DNA of 64,000 nucleotides from Podocnemis expansa (Eukaryota; Chordata; Testudines; Podocnemididae): positions 139,151,622 to 139,215,621 of the forward strand of contig ML681963.1 in assembly GCA_007922195.1 (NCBI GenBank). The letters run 5' to 3'. The notes under the pieces are model-generated. The model was not told the DNA's origin. It saw nothing but the letters and a program-made list of their open reading frames with translations, and ran no database searches. The translations under genes were made by a program, and so were the position numbers. Below, one piece after another: positions 24,101 through 36,356 of the stretch (its first letter is position 1; every line of letters starts with the position of its first letter).

Positions 24101-24254
24101 AAAGTTCTTAGCCAAGTGAGGGCTACAGGGAAAGAAAGACCAATGGACGGGTACTCAGATAGGCTTCTTATTGGACTCTCCCTTGGAATGGGTTCTAATT
24201 TTGCATACAGACTGTGTGACTTGGCCGGAGGGCTGAGTCACCAAAGACCCACCA
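24101..24254. repeat. Right arm of a 154-bp near-identical inverted repeat
   Basis: Inverted copy of 22430-22583. The only difference found is at the AAGTGAGG/CATGTGAGG position (near 24116). Confidence 0.92.
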
Positions 24255-27200
24255 AATGGAGGCTGGGAAAGGAAGAAACAGATCAAATGAAGAGGAAGAA
24301 CTGGGAGTGGCTGGGCATATGGAGACTGAGATTGGGGATAATATAAGGGTGAGACAGAAGTAGCAAATCAAGGGCTGAGACTAGGTCTTCCTGAGCAAGA
24401 AGTTTGGGACTGTGAGTTGATGCTTGAGGAGTGAAAACTAGGACTGGCTAGGTAAGTAAGACAGAATGAGGATCCAGGGCTGGGGAAGAGACAGTATGGA
24501 GGAAATGAGGCAGGAGGGTCAAGCTTGGGAGACAATGGACAACAGAAAAGCCTTTGTCCACACATTACCCTCCTGACCCTGGAATGGAAGCCAGGATTCC
24601 TGGGCGTCACCATTCCTCTGGTGTCAGCAAATATCTGTGAAACCCACCTCTCGTGCTAGTCCACAGAGAAGATGACAAGCTACTACTGCTCTCAATTGCT
24701 CACAAAGCAATCCTGTTAAAAGAATATTATTCAGGTTGCAAAGTCAAGCACTGAACAATTAGGAAATGCCAGAATTAATCTGTATATTCATAGTCTTTAT
24801 GATATAGTCTTTAATTAGACTGCTATTTTCTCCACACAATACTTACACGCACACACACACCCCATTTCCAACACAGCATGGCCCTGCTGATCTTGTCAGA
24901 GCCAAGAGACCACAGCACAAGAGGTCAAGGTGAGGGCTTTTCCACATGACAGAGCCAGGTAGGTGTCCTAAAGCATGGATGCAGTAGCTCTGACATTGCT
25001 CCTTCAGTCTTCACAACTACTACGAGAGCTAGAGTTTCCTCTCAAAAAGCATTTTAATTACAAAACCTCTAGCCTTCCACCTTCCTTCCGTTGACTGAGA
25101 TTTGTGCAAAAGCCATTTCCACAGTTTTCTCAGTTAATGCAATAGAAATTGGCAGTATAAGTGCCATAGCCACTGTGGTACCAACCAACACTGAGCAAGA
25201 CTAAAGTGATTTTTGCTGCTGCAAGGAGTTCTCTCAGTGCTTCACTGTACAGTATCTCATTTTTTATTGTTCTCTCTGAATAGTGTTCTTTTAGTAATTA
25301 GCTAATAAAGGAGAAGGCAGTAGTATAATCAAGCCTATTTATAAGGTTTAGTAGCATCTCCCATTCCCTATATTGGGTCCTGCCAGTGTCCTATTTAGGA
25401 CTATTTGAAAAGAAAAATTAGAACTCCCTTAACCTTGTAATAGATCTGTTATTTCTGAGCTTCCATAAGGTCAGAATTCAGCTTCTTCTCTTAGTTACTG
25501 GAAGTCATTGGCTTATGCTTAATTGAGAGTCATATTGTCTTAAATAAAAGCAGATGTTATTTTACAAAAACTACAGAAAGAACAAGGGGATACATGAAAA
25601 AAATCACACTCGCCTTCTCAAGTCTTATGGAAATTGTTAATGAGGACCTAAACTTGAATTATACCATTTTGTAGTGAAAAGTCTTTGGTCTATCTGACTC
25701 AATAAAAACAAAACTTCCTTTCTGTCAGAGTTTGTAACAGATTGGACGTTTTTTAAAAATGTCTCAGATTTGTATGTTTGTCTTATAGCCCACATCTTGA
25801 TTGTCAACTGTTAATATATAGCTTTATTTATTCCCCAATCCCAGATCAGAAGAATTAAAAGCTGAACAAAGGTCGTTTGGATGCTTCTTGTTTCTTTCTC
25901 CCTCTCTTGACCACTGTGGCCACTTGTTTCACTGGAAATCTGCTCTTACTAATAAAATGAAACAATTTAGGTCTATGATATCAGTTTTGGATAAACAATG
26001 CATTTTCCTTCTCCTAATCATACAATGACATCTAAACAGGTTAAGTACTCTCTTCCTTATCCCGTACAATCATTTTAACCTTTTGTTCAGATTCACACCT
26101 CCTAGTAAATATATCTAAAACCTCTTTGAACTGATTCCTACTCAATATGGGTTTGAGTTTACAGCTGTAACAAAAATTAGTGAAAAAAAGCTATCCAACA
26201 AACTTTAAAATCATGTTACTGTTAAACACGTAAATCATGTGCTCAGACACTGTTATTGGAAGATGTATAACTGGTTGCTTCAGTTTAGAAAATGGCCCAA
26301 CCCCATTGTACTTTGTCCTATACTGGTGTTCTTTTGCTGGATTGTTTCTTCTCTACCTCATCAACAACGCTGGACACAGAACAAGAGCAAGCATCAGAAA
26401 CTTCACATTGCTGTTAATAGTAGTCTGGACAAGGTTACAGTATTGCAGAGTCTAGGAGAGTGCAAACCAAAAAGCAGTGGCTGGGGCCCATTAACTTGGT
26501 ATTAATAGAGACTCTTGTCACTCTGTAAACAATGAGAGACTGAGCTGCATTCAGAAACAGTTGACTAGGCATTGGACCAAACAGGGATGGCTTACCTGGG
26601 AGCAGTGAGTAAGGTTACTTTTAATGCCCTCTATTCCAGACAATGTAGTCAGGGTACAGTGCTCCTGTAAAGGTTAGATGGTCATCCCACTGAGCCATCT
26701 TCACCACATAGCCAACAAATTAGACTGTAGACTAGGTAGAGCAAAAAGGAGTGGAGGGTATGAGCCAACATGGAGCCAAGAGACAATACTACAATGTCTT
26801 CCCTTCATCTTCACCCTCCCACATACATATTCCTTCTCATCTGTGCTGCCCAGAATATAAATGTATGACCACTGCACAAGAATAATCCCAACATGGGAAA
26901 GAAATGAAGCGAAAGACAAATACTTGTCTTCCTAATGCTGACAAGAATGACCATGCTAGAGGGTATTAACAACAGCACCTAACACAGTGGGGTACTGATA
27001 ATTCCAAGGCACTACAGTAACAAATAAATAACATTTGCAACTACTGCTTAAAACCAGCGTGCACCCACCCAGACCTGCAGGAAGGAGAGAAACAGAGTCA
27101 CCCATTCCACCCACAGCTTGGCAACAAGGATAACCTGCCTCATTAGACATACAATGGATAGTCTCCAAAAGAATAAACAACCTCATGAATAGTTCAAATG

Positions 27201-28994
27201 AAAAACTGAATGTAATACCAGCCATGCATATCGGCAACATTTTTTTTAAAATGACAAGGTGACTTATAAGACTAAGTATGTAAAACCACTACAGCTCCAA
27301 AACAAATGAGCTTACAAATTGCTGTAATTAACAGAAGGCAATACTCTGCATTTATATTGTATTACAAAGGGGAAAGTTCTGCTTTGTTAATCTCCTTGAC
27401 TTCATTGATAGATCCGGACCAAGTTCACAAGAGTAATTAATTCACTTGGCTTCTGCAAAGGCCTTTGATAATGTCTCACCTGATAAGGGCCTTTTTAAAA
27501 TACAACCTGTGCTAAGTGGTGGTTGAGACTGAAGAAAAGAAAGCTCTGTCGCAAAGTTTAAAAATGATTAACAAAAGCAACAATGGTTTCCCACAGGGAT
27601 TAGAACACTATTTTCAATTTTGTCTAATTGACCCAAGCAAAGAAACTAATAGCTTTCTTTCAAATTACAGGCAGCATATTACTGAATGGTAGCAACAGGA
27701 GCTATACAATCTAGGAGAGACATAGTTTATCTTTAAGAAGAAGACAATATGCAGTTTAGCAATTGTGATTTATTATGAATATAAAGCATTATAACTGGGG
27801 CTCAGGCTCGTGAACAGAACAGAAAGTAAGTATGGATTTCAGCTTTAAATATTCTAATAACTGTAACAAAATGCAGTGAAGGACAGCAATAGCATATATT
27901 TAAAAATAAAGAACAATGGAGGTAAATGTAGTATAATGCAAATTACTGCAAGATTATAGAGTTCTGGTACAATTACAGCAACCCCCTCCTGCACCAGCTA
28001 AGAATCTGTCAGAATTTCCCTCACAATTGTCTGATATAAAGGCGTAATATGTCAACAGAAAAACGTACTCAAGCCTGACCCAAGAGCTCAGATCACTAGG
28101 TGATCTGAAATTATTTTTAAAAACAAATTTCGATTTGTTTCAGCGCATGCAACTTCACAATATTTTTATAATTATCAGTATTTTTGTTTGTTTCCGTTTC
28201 TTGGTTTGTTTGTTTGAGGTGGTGTACTTTTGGGGCTGGGGAGTTAAACAATTCCTTGCATTTAAAAGATTTAAATGTATCACTATTTTATTATACAGCT
28301 TTCCTTTTTAATAGATATATACTAAAATATTAAGGAGCTGACTTCAAACCACTAAATACAAAGACACATGTACTGAAGTCCAGAATGCTATTCACCTCCT
28401 TTGATTTACCAACCGTGATTTACACTTCTAGGAAAGAAACATATTTGTCAAGACCATAGGGATAGTATATGCACTACATCTGCATCGCCAGACAAACAAA
28501 TGTGGATTGGGTTTTTGTTTTATTTTGTTTTGTTTGAAAATTTATTTTCACCAACTGTATCTGTTGGGTACACAGGCTAGCATTCTGGAAATACAATTGG
28601 AAGCAGGAATTTCAGCATTGGGTTGGTTTGTGTTTATATGTCTTTCTCCATAGCTGCGTGTGGAAACTTTACATTTTTAATAATTCGTTATTAATAGGGT
28701 TGACACATCATGAAATAAGAATACCCTATCTGCCATTGTGTCTTATTTCTGCATGTACCAACCCACCCACAGTCTTGTGAAAACTTAGCAAATCATGAGT
28801 CTGCATTGCAGAGTTTTAAAACTAGCCTTTTGGCTCAAGGCTGCTGGCCAATCCAAGTCTGTGTAAGCATCTTAGATTTCAAATAAACGAAGTCATAATC
28901 ATGACTGATTAAACCTGAAGTATACAAAGGCAAAGTAAATTGAGCCAGGTACACGTAACAGAATGAAGATAAGATAAAAGCTGGTTATTGTACA
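24255..28994. other. Repeat-poor AT-rich intron stretch
   Basis: Apart from a CA-rich microsatellite near 24848-24862 and a faint reverse-transcriptase-like relic near 27440-27650, no transposon family was recognised over about 4.7 kb. This is the longest such stretch in the window. No exon-like frame was identified. Confidence 0.5.
27440..27650 (+). pseudogene. Faint CR1/L2-like reverse transcriptase relic
   Basis: AAGGCCTTTGATAATGTCTC reads KAFDNVS, and about 120 bp later TGGTTTCCCACAGGGATTAG reads GFPQGL after one frame change. These resemble the KAFDxVxH and GVPQGS boxes of CR1-clade reverse transcriptases at roughly half the normal spacing. The match is weak. Confidence 0.4.
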
Positions 28995-29100
28995 CAGGAA
29001 CAGAAGAGTTGCTATACCACAGCAGGCCAATGGTCCACCTATCTAGATTGCCATCACTTTTAATGGCCAATACTTGCGCCTCAGAGAAAAATGCAAGCTA
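28995..29100 (-). mobile_element. CR1-like LINE 3' end, old
   Basis: AGCAGGCCAATGGTCCACCT and the following GGCCAATAC block are the reverse complement of the 3' end of the older CR1 group, whose forward copy is at 9520-9950. Confidence 0.7.
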
Positions 29101-29459
29101 AAAAATATCATGCACCTAGCCACCAAACAGTATTTATAAACACATAATACTTGAAGCAACTGAAACTAAAGAAAAAAAAAAGGCAACACAACAAAAGTTT
29201 CTTAATTCCATGGTTTTACCTGACTTTAAACTACTAAAGTAAAAAGCAGGCTCTTTCCTCAGGTATTTTCAATAGATTTAATTATTTCATTCATTCTTTG
29301 CCTCATATGGCTCTTCAACTTTTTTTTGGTTACGAAAAGTCAGTTCCAAAGTAGGGACAAAGATAGTTGTAGAACTTCAGAGGCCCTCTGCAAAGAATGA
29401 ATTAATAATCCCTTCTTGCTCTGCTCCTCTTTTACCAGTCAGGGAAAAAAAACAACTAC
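29101..29459. other. Intronic DNA, no feature seen
   Basis: AT-rich, with an A-rich run near 29171-29180. Confidence 0.4.
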
Positions 29460-29860
29460 TGGCACACACATGTAGATGTCTTCGACAAGCGGTGGAGATG
29501 CTGGGAGGCCCATGGCACCACGCCAACTCCACAGGTTTCTCTGTAGCACCATCTTCCTTTTCTCAGGGTACGCCTATCCTGACTGCAGCTATTTCGCCAC
29601 CATCAGTTCGGGCTTCCAGCAGCGGATCACGGTGAGTATGAACTCACCACACTGTTCCTGGAAGCCAATCCCAGAAGTCCTGGGGGTCAGGGGGCGTAGG
29701 GGAAAGCCGACCACAAGAGATTTGTGGTTGGCTTTCCCCTAATGTGTAACAATGGCTTAGAAAGTCACTGCCATTTGCGCGAGGAATTTTTATTCCTTGT
29801 GTAAACAGCAATCAACTGCTGCCGAAAAAGCTGCAAGTGTAGACTAGCACTCAGTTGTGG
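29460..29860. mobile_element. GC-richer insert, probable DNA-transposon relic with an exon-like frame
   Basis: The composition changes sharply from the AT-rich flanks. The right edge ends with AAGCTGCAAGTGTAGACTAG, a GTGTAGAC type end like other DNA transposons here. A plus-strand frame (29476-29742) contains a segment preceded by TTTTCTCAG and followed by GTGAGTA, which mimics a 66-bp exon. The encoded residues (YAYPDCSYFATISSG) were not recognised as any host gene. Confidence 0.4.
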
Positions 29861-30589
29861 CTCCAGCTACTGCTAGTGGGTTTGGCACTATGGCAGGACT
29901 TTCCTCAGTATGCAACAAAGGTATGGGAAATGTTCTCATGCTGATAGGCGAGAACCGATTCCCCACGTAATCTCCACCTGTTTTCATAGAAACTATACAA
30001 CTAAATCTTTAATTACTGAGCTAAAGTTTTATTTGCATTAGTATTTTACCCTGTGCATTCTAACACTTACCTGCCCAGGCCAGAACAAGAGATACATTAA
30101 AATTGATTAAATATAAAACAATTTGGGTACCATTCACCTAGCAGAAAAATTTTCTATTACTTCTGGCTCATAATTCATCATGTTATATAAAAATGTAATA
30201 AAAATGTATAATTTACTTGGTGATATATGAATAGATGACTCACAGTTCAATGCTCCTGACAAACTGTGTCCATCACCTAGGATTACTGAATACAAAATAC
30301 AACATGGCTTGGGCATAAAACCTTGTTGCTCATTCTGTCTCTTTTGAGATAATTCCTCTGCATAAGTCCTGGATCCTGCAAATAACCTGGGCTGATTCCA
30401 ATCATCTTAATCAATAATTGCCAATTCTGCTTATCCTGCATGACTTTAGAAATAAATAAATAAATAAAAACCACCTGGAACCTCTAAAAACATAAATTGT
30501 TAATACCTCTTTTGGTTAGGGGCAGAAACCACAAACAGTAAACAGTAATAAAGAAACAAATTACTCACTGCTGGAGAGCTTACCAACCA
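29861..30589. other. Intronic DNA, no feature seen
   Basis: AT-rich. A short (AAAT)n-like run lies near 30450-30470. Confidence 0.4.
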
Positions 30590-31790
30590 TCATCCAGTAT
30601 CTAACACCATTTTTCTAAGCAAGCTAATCGAGATGCTAGCGACAAATAGTCTCTAATGCCAACTGTCAGCTGCCAGCATCCTGGAACTCTCTCAATCAGG
30701 CTTCAAGCCAATCCACCAATGCAACGAGTGCTGCGTCTGACCTTCTTCTGTTCACAGGTAAGCCAAGCGCAGCCACAGTCATCCTGCTGCAACTCCAGGC
30801 AGCATTCGACATCACTCTCCTGTCCTAACTTCAAGAGGCTGTAGGTATGAACGGAAACGCTCTGAAATGCCTCAGGTTTTTCATTCCAGATTGAATGCAA
30901 AGCGTCATTATAGGAGCTCTTCCTTCACCTCCAGAGCTCTCATTTGCACAGCCCCATATGGCTCAAACTTCTCCTGATGTTATTCAACATCTCTATGAAG
31001 CAACGGGGAGCTAATGATGCAGAACTGGTGACCTCTTCCCCACCTGTCAGCTGGCAACAGGCTGAAGTACCAGCAGTACACAGACAGCATTTTGTTTCTC
31101 ATCAAATATAAACAGTGCCATATAAAGAGGCCACTCTAGCTACAGGTAAGAAGATGCCCAGGGCAACAGATATAGCCCAGTGACCCCTCCATCATGACAC
31201 ATGCTTCAATAACATGACCCTTTCACCTGTCCTCAGATGTTCAAGTCAGTTCACCGTCATGGGGTCCTTTTCAGTGTCTCAGTGCTACTGCATACCCAAA
31301 CAGCAAAAAAACACCTTCTTTCTACCTGTGACTGGCCAGAAGATCAATCCCACCAGCTGAGGCACAGACTGGCCAGAATGATATCTAAGCATTTATCATC
31401 TCCTCAACTGATTATTTCAAATCACAGCTTAAAACAAAGCCATGCTCTCTGAAAATGAACTATTTTGTACAAAATGCAGCAGCCTGCCTACTTAATAACA
31501 CAGTGAAAACATGGCTTTGGTGCATCTGTCCCTGAATAGAGAGTCCTGTTCAAGATCCCACTGTCCTGATATTCACAGTTTTCTAGGAGCTTGGCCTATG
31601 ATCTTTAAGAGGACACCTCCCACTCCATAGCAGGGATCTCTCAAGTCCTGGAGTGCTACAGTCCAAGAGAGCAATTCAGCGGTTGTCTAGTAGAGTCAGG
31701 CTTGCGAGTGCAGGAGACAGAACTTCCACAAGCGCTGAGCGTTGGCCGTGGAACTCACAACCACAAGACACAACAATAACCAAGGCACTC
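30590..31790 (+). pseudogene. L2-like non-LTR retrotransposon, decayed RT and 3' region
   Basis: Frame-shifted translation gives QAGFKPIHQ (the Q-S-G-F-R-P-x-H-S box), QAAFDI (D-L-S-A-A-F-D), NGNALKC, then YTDSILF in place of Y-A-D-D-x-x-L, and later VQNAAACLLN (the Q-N-A-A-A-R-L box). This order is that of the L2/CR1-clade reverse transcriptase and C-terminus. The catalytic box is altered and stops are frequent. The 3' limit is uncertain. Confidence 0.72.
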
Positions 31791-34675
31791 ACCACATACA
31801 CATGAAAGGTAGAACTCTCCTCTTCTGTTTTGCTTTCCATCAGCAAATTCTTGGTGTACAGAACACACAAAAACAAACAAATCAAGATATTTCTCCTACA
31901 GCCTAGGAAAGCAGGAAGAGAGTGTGAAGGGGTATGTGACACTGATAGTTGAATTTCTAAATATTTCAAGGATATGCAGATACTATGAGGAAAGGGCCAC
32001 ATAAAAAGATATACGTGAAGTGAACTATAGAAGCTACTAATATCCCTGACCAACCATAGTCCTTCAGCTCTGCAGCTCACCCACACCACATTCAATCCGA
32101 TCAAAGACCCTCAGCCTGTCTGGAGTCCAGTGCCCCATTTCCTCCAGTGTAGAAACTGGAACAAAGTAATGGCCACAGAGTAAAAGACAAAAAGTCCACC
32201 TGGTCTATTATCCAACACCCCTTCTGCCTAATATCCGGGTTTTGTCAGAGGTGATGTCCTTCTGCTCTTTCCTTCAGCTCAATGGCAACTCACTGCTGCC
32301 TCCAGCTAGTCTAGTACAAGGCCAGATTTTTTTTTCTCTGTGAATGAATGGGTGACTTTTCCCACCCAGCCACCACTAAAAGCTGCTGCCTCCTCTGGCT
32401 GCTGGAGAGAGTCATCTTGGCCCAACCACACAGTGGAAAACAAGTGTACTAAGCGTTTGGCTTAGGAAGGATGTGAGACTGCCATGACAAGTTCAAGGAC
32501 ACACAAGGACAGAAGCACGAGTGCTGGAGAGGCATCAGTTGCAGACCTAATATTCTGGAGGAACCCCAGGTTGGGGGACAGGATTTCTGGAGATGGTGCA
32601 AAGAGAGCTGAGTCCCCTGTGTGCAGCCGCATGCAGGAGAAAGTATAGGCTCGGCTCCCCCTGCTGGTAGAAGGCAGCAACTGGAAGGTTTCTAAAAAAA
32701 CGAAACAAAAACAAAACCCCTTTACTTCCCAATGCTAGTCCAGGGAGGCAATGGGAGTGCACTAAGGTGGCATACCCTGTTGTTTTCTTACAGCTACACT
32801 CCAGAGACATTTACTCATGCACGCTGAGGTTTCTGAGAATATTTAGTTTCACTGCCACTCATCAATTCACCAGAACAGGTCTTTTGAAGCAGCGGATAGT
32901 CCCTGGGACCCATGATAAGTAGGGAGACACATCTGTGCGCTCATGTTCCTTTGGAAAAAAATAAAAAGCTTTCTGTGCACACCATAATGCGATTCCTAAA
33001 AAAGAATTACAGCACTTTAATTTAGCTGCCTCCCTCTCCAAAACAGCAAACAAGACCAGCCCACGCTATCGAATAGCCACCTCCAAAACTCTATTTAAAA
33101 AATTAGGGCCAGATCTTCAAATAGCATATATTAGCATAACACAATTAACCAGGCCATAGTGTTTAAATTAAGAAATCATGGAAACTGTTTTTATTCCTTT
33201 CTTCAGTTATCTAGCTCCAAAAGTGTCAAAGCCCCAACTTCAAGATGAAAAGGGGGGAGGGAGGCACAAAAGATTGCTCCATGAAGCCCAGATAGCGTTT
33301 ACAACCCTGCTTGTAGGTTAACAGTATGAACATGGGGATGCCTGTAAAACGGCAGAATGAATAACATTGGCATCTTTCTATTAAGAACAGACTTAACCAT
33401 GACTTCTGCCCTTCAGCAGGCTTCTGCTCTTTCCTACACCCAGCTTTAAGGCCAAACTCTTAAATGATTTAGAAGACATTAATGAGGATTTTTGGAAGTG
33501 ATTTGGAGTGTCAATTTGGGGAACATAAAGGACTGAGATCTGCAGATAAAAGATTCTGTACTTAGTTCATAATGCTATTTATAATTGTATTCTTTATTTC
33601 TAATAATAATTACTTTGATAATCAGAATTCAAAAGAAAAAGTCACCCATCATCACTAAATCTAACTTGGATCCTACTCCTAGGACTGGAGCCTAGCTGAA
33701 AAAGCCAGTTGAAAAAGAACCTGCCATACCAGACATAGAAGCCTCTGTATTATGCAGCTTTCAAACATGATTTTTTGACACTGACATCATTTTTTACCTT
33801 TATCCACCAGATTATTTTTACATAAATTAATCAACACAAGACATCCCCATTTCTCCTGGATGCAATACTGTAAATTGCTCAAAGGCTATGTAAACCCTTT
33901 ATAACATTGAGATTAAAAAGCATTAATTTTTCATGCAAACATTTGTAATCTGCTGATGAACAACAGAACTGATCCACTACTGAGTTAGTTCAGAACTGGC
34001 ACATTGCTCCATGTAACAGGTCATTATGGACATTCAGCACCTAAATACAGTTATGAGACAGCAGTTCTAACACTTCTAAACTCATCTTCTCTCTTGACAC
34101 CAACCAACGGAAGTATTGGCACCACTGGACAATGGAAGGCAAAGCCTGAAGGAACACAATGAAAGACCGTCTCGATAAAAGAGAATCAGTCCAGATGAAG
34201 TTACAGTGGCCACTATAACATAACCATCATCTGCCTTCCTCCAGTGGAGCTGCAGCAACAGAATAATGGAATTGCCTAATGGTGAAGGGGATGGTGAAAG
34301 AAATAATGTACTGAAATATTAAGAATTTAATTCATTAAAATCCAGATTTGTAGTGAAGGATGAACCATTTTAGATATAGCCTACTTTATTTCTTTCCATA
34401 CCAACAAGAAGGAACAATAATTTGTGTCAACCGTAAGGGAAATGCTCTGTTATAAAATGCAATGTTCTGTTCCAGTAGACATATACTCAGATCTCCGGGG
34501 ATCTTGGATTCAAATACAGATCTGTTGGTTTCAAAAAAGCCCTCTCTGACATATCTCAGGGCTGCTTTGAATTCCTTATACTCAATCTGGAAGGAGACAC
34601 CCATGAGCAAAAATTTGATCCTCAATGCTTATGTGCCTAGGCCTCTCAGAAAGCTGTACGTCAAATGTTGCAACG
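31791..34675. other. Intronic DNA, no feature seen
   Basis: Several chance frames, including a 142-residue minus-strand frame (31676-32104) that starts in the LINE relic. No family was recognised. Confidence 0.4.
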
Positions 34676-34798
34676 TGTGTGATTTTCTCCCACTAAAGCT
34701 CATGTGATAAATACACGTGTTAGCCTTTAAAAGTACCACCACGCTCTTTGTTTGTTTTGCTGGACTAGACTAACATGGCTACCCCTTTGGAACTTGGC
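34676..34798 (+). mobile_element. Penelope-like element 3' tail
   Basis: It contains GATTTTCTCCCACTAAAGCT, AGTACCACCACGCTCTTTGT and ACATGGCTACCCCTTTGGAA, in the usual order. Confidence 0.9.
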
Positions 34799-34889
34799 TC
34801 TATAATTAAAGAAATTCAGGTTCTGGGGAAAGGGACAAAGGGATGTTAAGTTGGGAAATGGGATAACAAGCTACAGTTTTGGGACAAGT

Positions 34890-35075
34890 GGTAAAACAAG
34901 CAAGGAGTCCTGCGGCACTAAAAGACTAAGAAATTCATTTACTGCAACAGCTCTCCTGAGAGAAAATCCCACTTTGTCAGATGCATTGAAGATGGGGGAA
35001 CTTACAGAATGGGAGGAAAATAAACGCAGGGAAGCGTAAGTCATGGGATCAGGTGTCACTGTTCCTTTCAGTCAT
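34890..35075 (-). mobile_element. Penelope-like element 3' region, longer copy
   Basis: The reverse complement matches not only the terminal tail but also about 100 bp upstream of it (TCCCATGACTTACG, ATTTTCCTCCCATTCTGTAA), as at 51.27-51.46 kb. It is convergent with the tail at 34676-34798. Confidence 0.88.
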
Positions 35076-35099
35076 TAAAAAGTTTGATGCCATCTTTCT

Positions 35100-35290
35100 T
35101 TAAAGAACTGAGGGCTCAATTCGAGCACCCTTACTCATTTTGAACTAGACTGTCATGCCCTTACTTACACTGATGTTGTTCTCTCTGCACCCCGCGGGGG
35201 GGGAGGCACAAGTCAAAGAACAGCCCTTACTGATTTCACTGGGACTACTTTCAGAGTAAGGCTTATGCAAAGGAAAAAGCGGGACAGACT
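35100..35290 (+). repeat. Ancient reptile dispersed repeat
   Basis: CAGCCCTTACTGATTTCACT followed by GGGACTACTTTCAGAGTAAG is a widely dispersed old sauropsid sequence. Its class cannot be decided from this copy. Confidence 0.5.
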
Positions 35291-35537
35291 CAAGCGGAGA
35301 ATAAGGGTTGAGAGGAGCATTAACAGGCAGTTAGATTAAACTGCCCTCAGAAGGGCAAAATTTAACACCTCCAGTAACCTGGCCCTGCTGTGCGGCAAGA
35401 GACAGACATGGCTTCAGGTGACAGTTCCTAGGGGCACCTAGCCCCCCTGAAGATCAGGCTGACTCCCCTCTTCAACTCTTTCCTAGCAGCCGATTTGATT
35501 TGCTTTGATAGTGCATACACCAAGTTAAAAAGGATCA

Positions 35538-35655
35538 AATAGTGTCGTGGCTAACACCACTGCTTAACATGCAGAAGGTCCTGGGTTCACTTCCCAGGGG
35601 GTTGGACTCAATGATCTCATGAGGTCCCTTCCAGCCCTACGATTTGATTTGAAAT
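35538..35655 (+). mobile_element. tRNA-Val-like SINE with CR1-type tail
   Basis: The head AGTGTCGTGGCTAACACC is a pol III A box in tRNA context. TGCTTAACATGCAGAAGGTC resembles the anticodon arm of tRNA-Val(AAC), and CTGGGTTCACTTCCCAG is the B box and T-arm. The tail GGGGGTTGGACTCAATGATC to CCAGCCCTACGATTTGATTT is CR1-like, which implies mobilisation by CR1 machinery. Two more copies lie at 36.75 and 59.76 kb. Confidence 0.85.
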
Positions 35656-35950
35656 GCATTTGATAGCTCAGGCACTGTCAGTCAACCTGCAGCTTAGGCA
35701 GAGGGCACTTGAAATCCCTCTGCAGGCAGACACTTTGGCAAACCCTTTTCACCCTGCCCGAATGAGACGGGGTGGGCGCCACAACCCCTCGAGCCGGTGT
35801 AATGTTAAGGCTGGGAAGGCAGAGTCGTGCACCTGTCACGCCTTGCTCACCCATTCATTACAAAGACATGCAGGCCGGGCTAAGGGAGGAGGTTTCCCCT
35901 GCCGGGAGCCGGCTCGGGAGAGCGGCGGGAGACCCTGTGGGGCGGCGACA

Positions 35951-35955
35951 CTCAC
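35951..35955 (-). other. KCNQ1: Splice donor of KCNQ1 exon 1
   Basis: On the minus strand the exon ends ACCGT and the intron begins GTGAG. The coding part of the exon is 401 bases, leaving two bases of a split codon, the same phase as human KCNQ1 exon 1 (386 coding bases). Confidence 0.9.
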
Positions 35956-36356
35956 ACGGTGAAGTGATAGACGAAGCACTTCCAGCCGGTGGGCCGCTCG
36001 AGGAAGTTGTAGACCCTGCCCTGCAGGTTGGTCCTGGCCAGCAGCGGTCTGCGGATGCTGTAGATGGAGACGCGGGGGTCCAGGCTGACGTGCGGCCGGG
36101 GGCCGTCGGGGCTCACCACCACCACCGCCGCCTCCCCGCCGCCGAAGGGCGGCTCCGGCGAGTCCGCGGGCGGCGGCGGCGGCGGCTGGCCGGCCGGGGC
36201 CATGGGGGCGTAGTGGGCGCCGGGGCTGCTCTCGGCCAGCTCCAGGGCGGAGGGCTTCTGGCCGGGGCTCATGCTGCCTCGGCGGGACGCCCCCAGCCGC
36301 CCCAAGCTCCAGCGGCGCTTCTCGCCCTTGGCGGAGCTGGAGGAGGAGGAGGACAT
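35956..36356 (-). CDS. KCNQ1: KCNQ1 coding exon 1 (voltage-gated potassium channel Kv7.1, N-terminus)
   Basis: KCNQ1 forms the Kv7.1 channel alpha subunit in the plasma membrane. With KCNE partners it carries the slow delayed-rectifier current in heart and potassium recycling in epithelia. This exon gives 133 codons plus two bases. It starts with a seven-serine run and a basic stretch (EKRRW at residues 12-16), followed by R-R-G-S with Ser28 at the position of the known protein kinase A site of the human channel (Ser27). A proline run and an acidic/valine patch come next. The last part is nearly identical to the mammalian protein: [10 protein letters not shown], then [20 protein letters not shown]. 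It ends just before S1. The start was chosen at 36356 by similarity to the human N-terminus. An in-frame upstream ATG at 36449 would add 31 arginine-rich residues and is less likely. The remaining exons lie beyond the left edge. Confidence 0.95.

Larger units (their letters stand above)
1..35955 (-). other. KCNQ1: KCNQ1 intron 1, 5' part (intron continues past the left edge)
   Basis: Exon 1 of KCNQ1 lies on the minus strand and its splice donor is at 35955, so all sequence to the left should be intron 1. No KCNQ1 exon 2 (transmembrane S1-S2) was seen. A very long first intron is usual for this gene in vertebrates. The interval is filled with transposon relics, listed separately, and AT-rich single-copy-looking DNA. 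Confidence 0.82.

Noticed and set aside
31676..32104. 142-residue minus-strand open frame with hydrophobic stretches
   Set aside because: It is antisense to the L2-like LINE relic at its left end and has no recognisable family. Hydrophobic runs are common in chance AT-rich frames.
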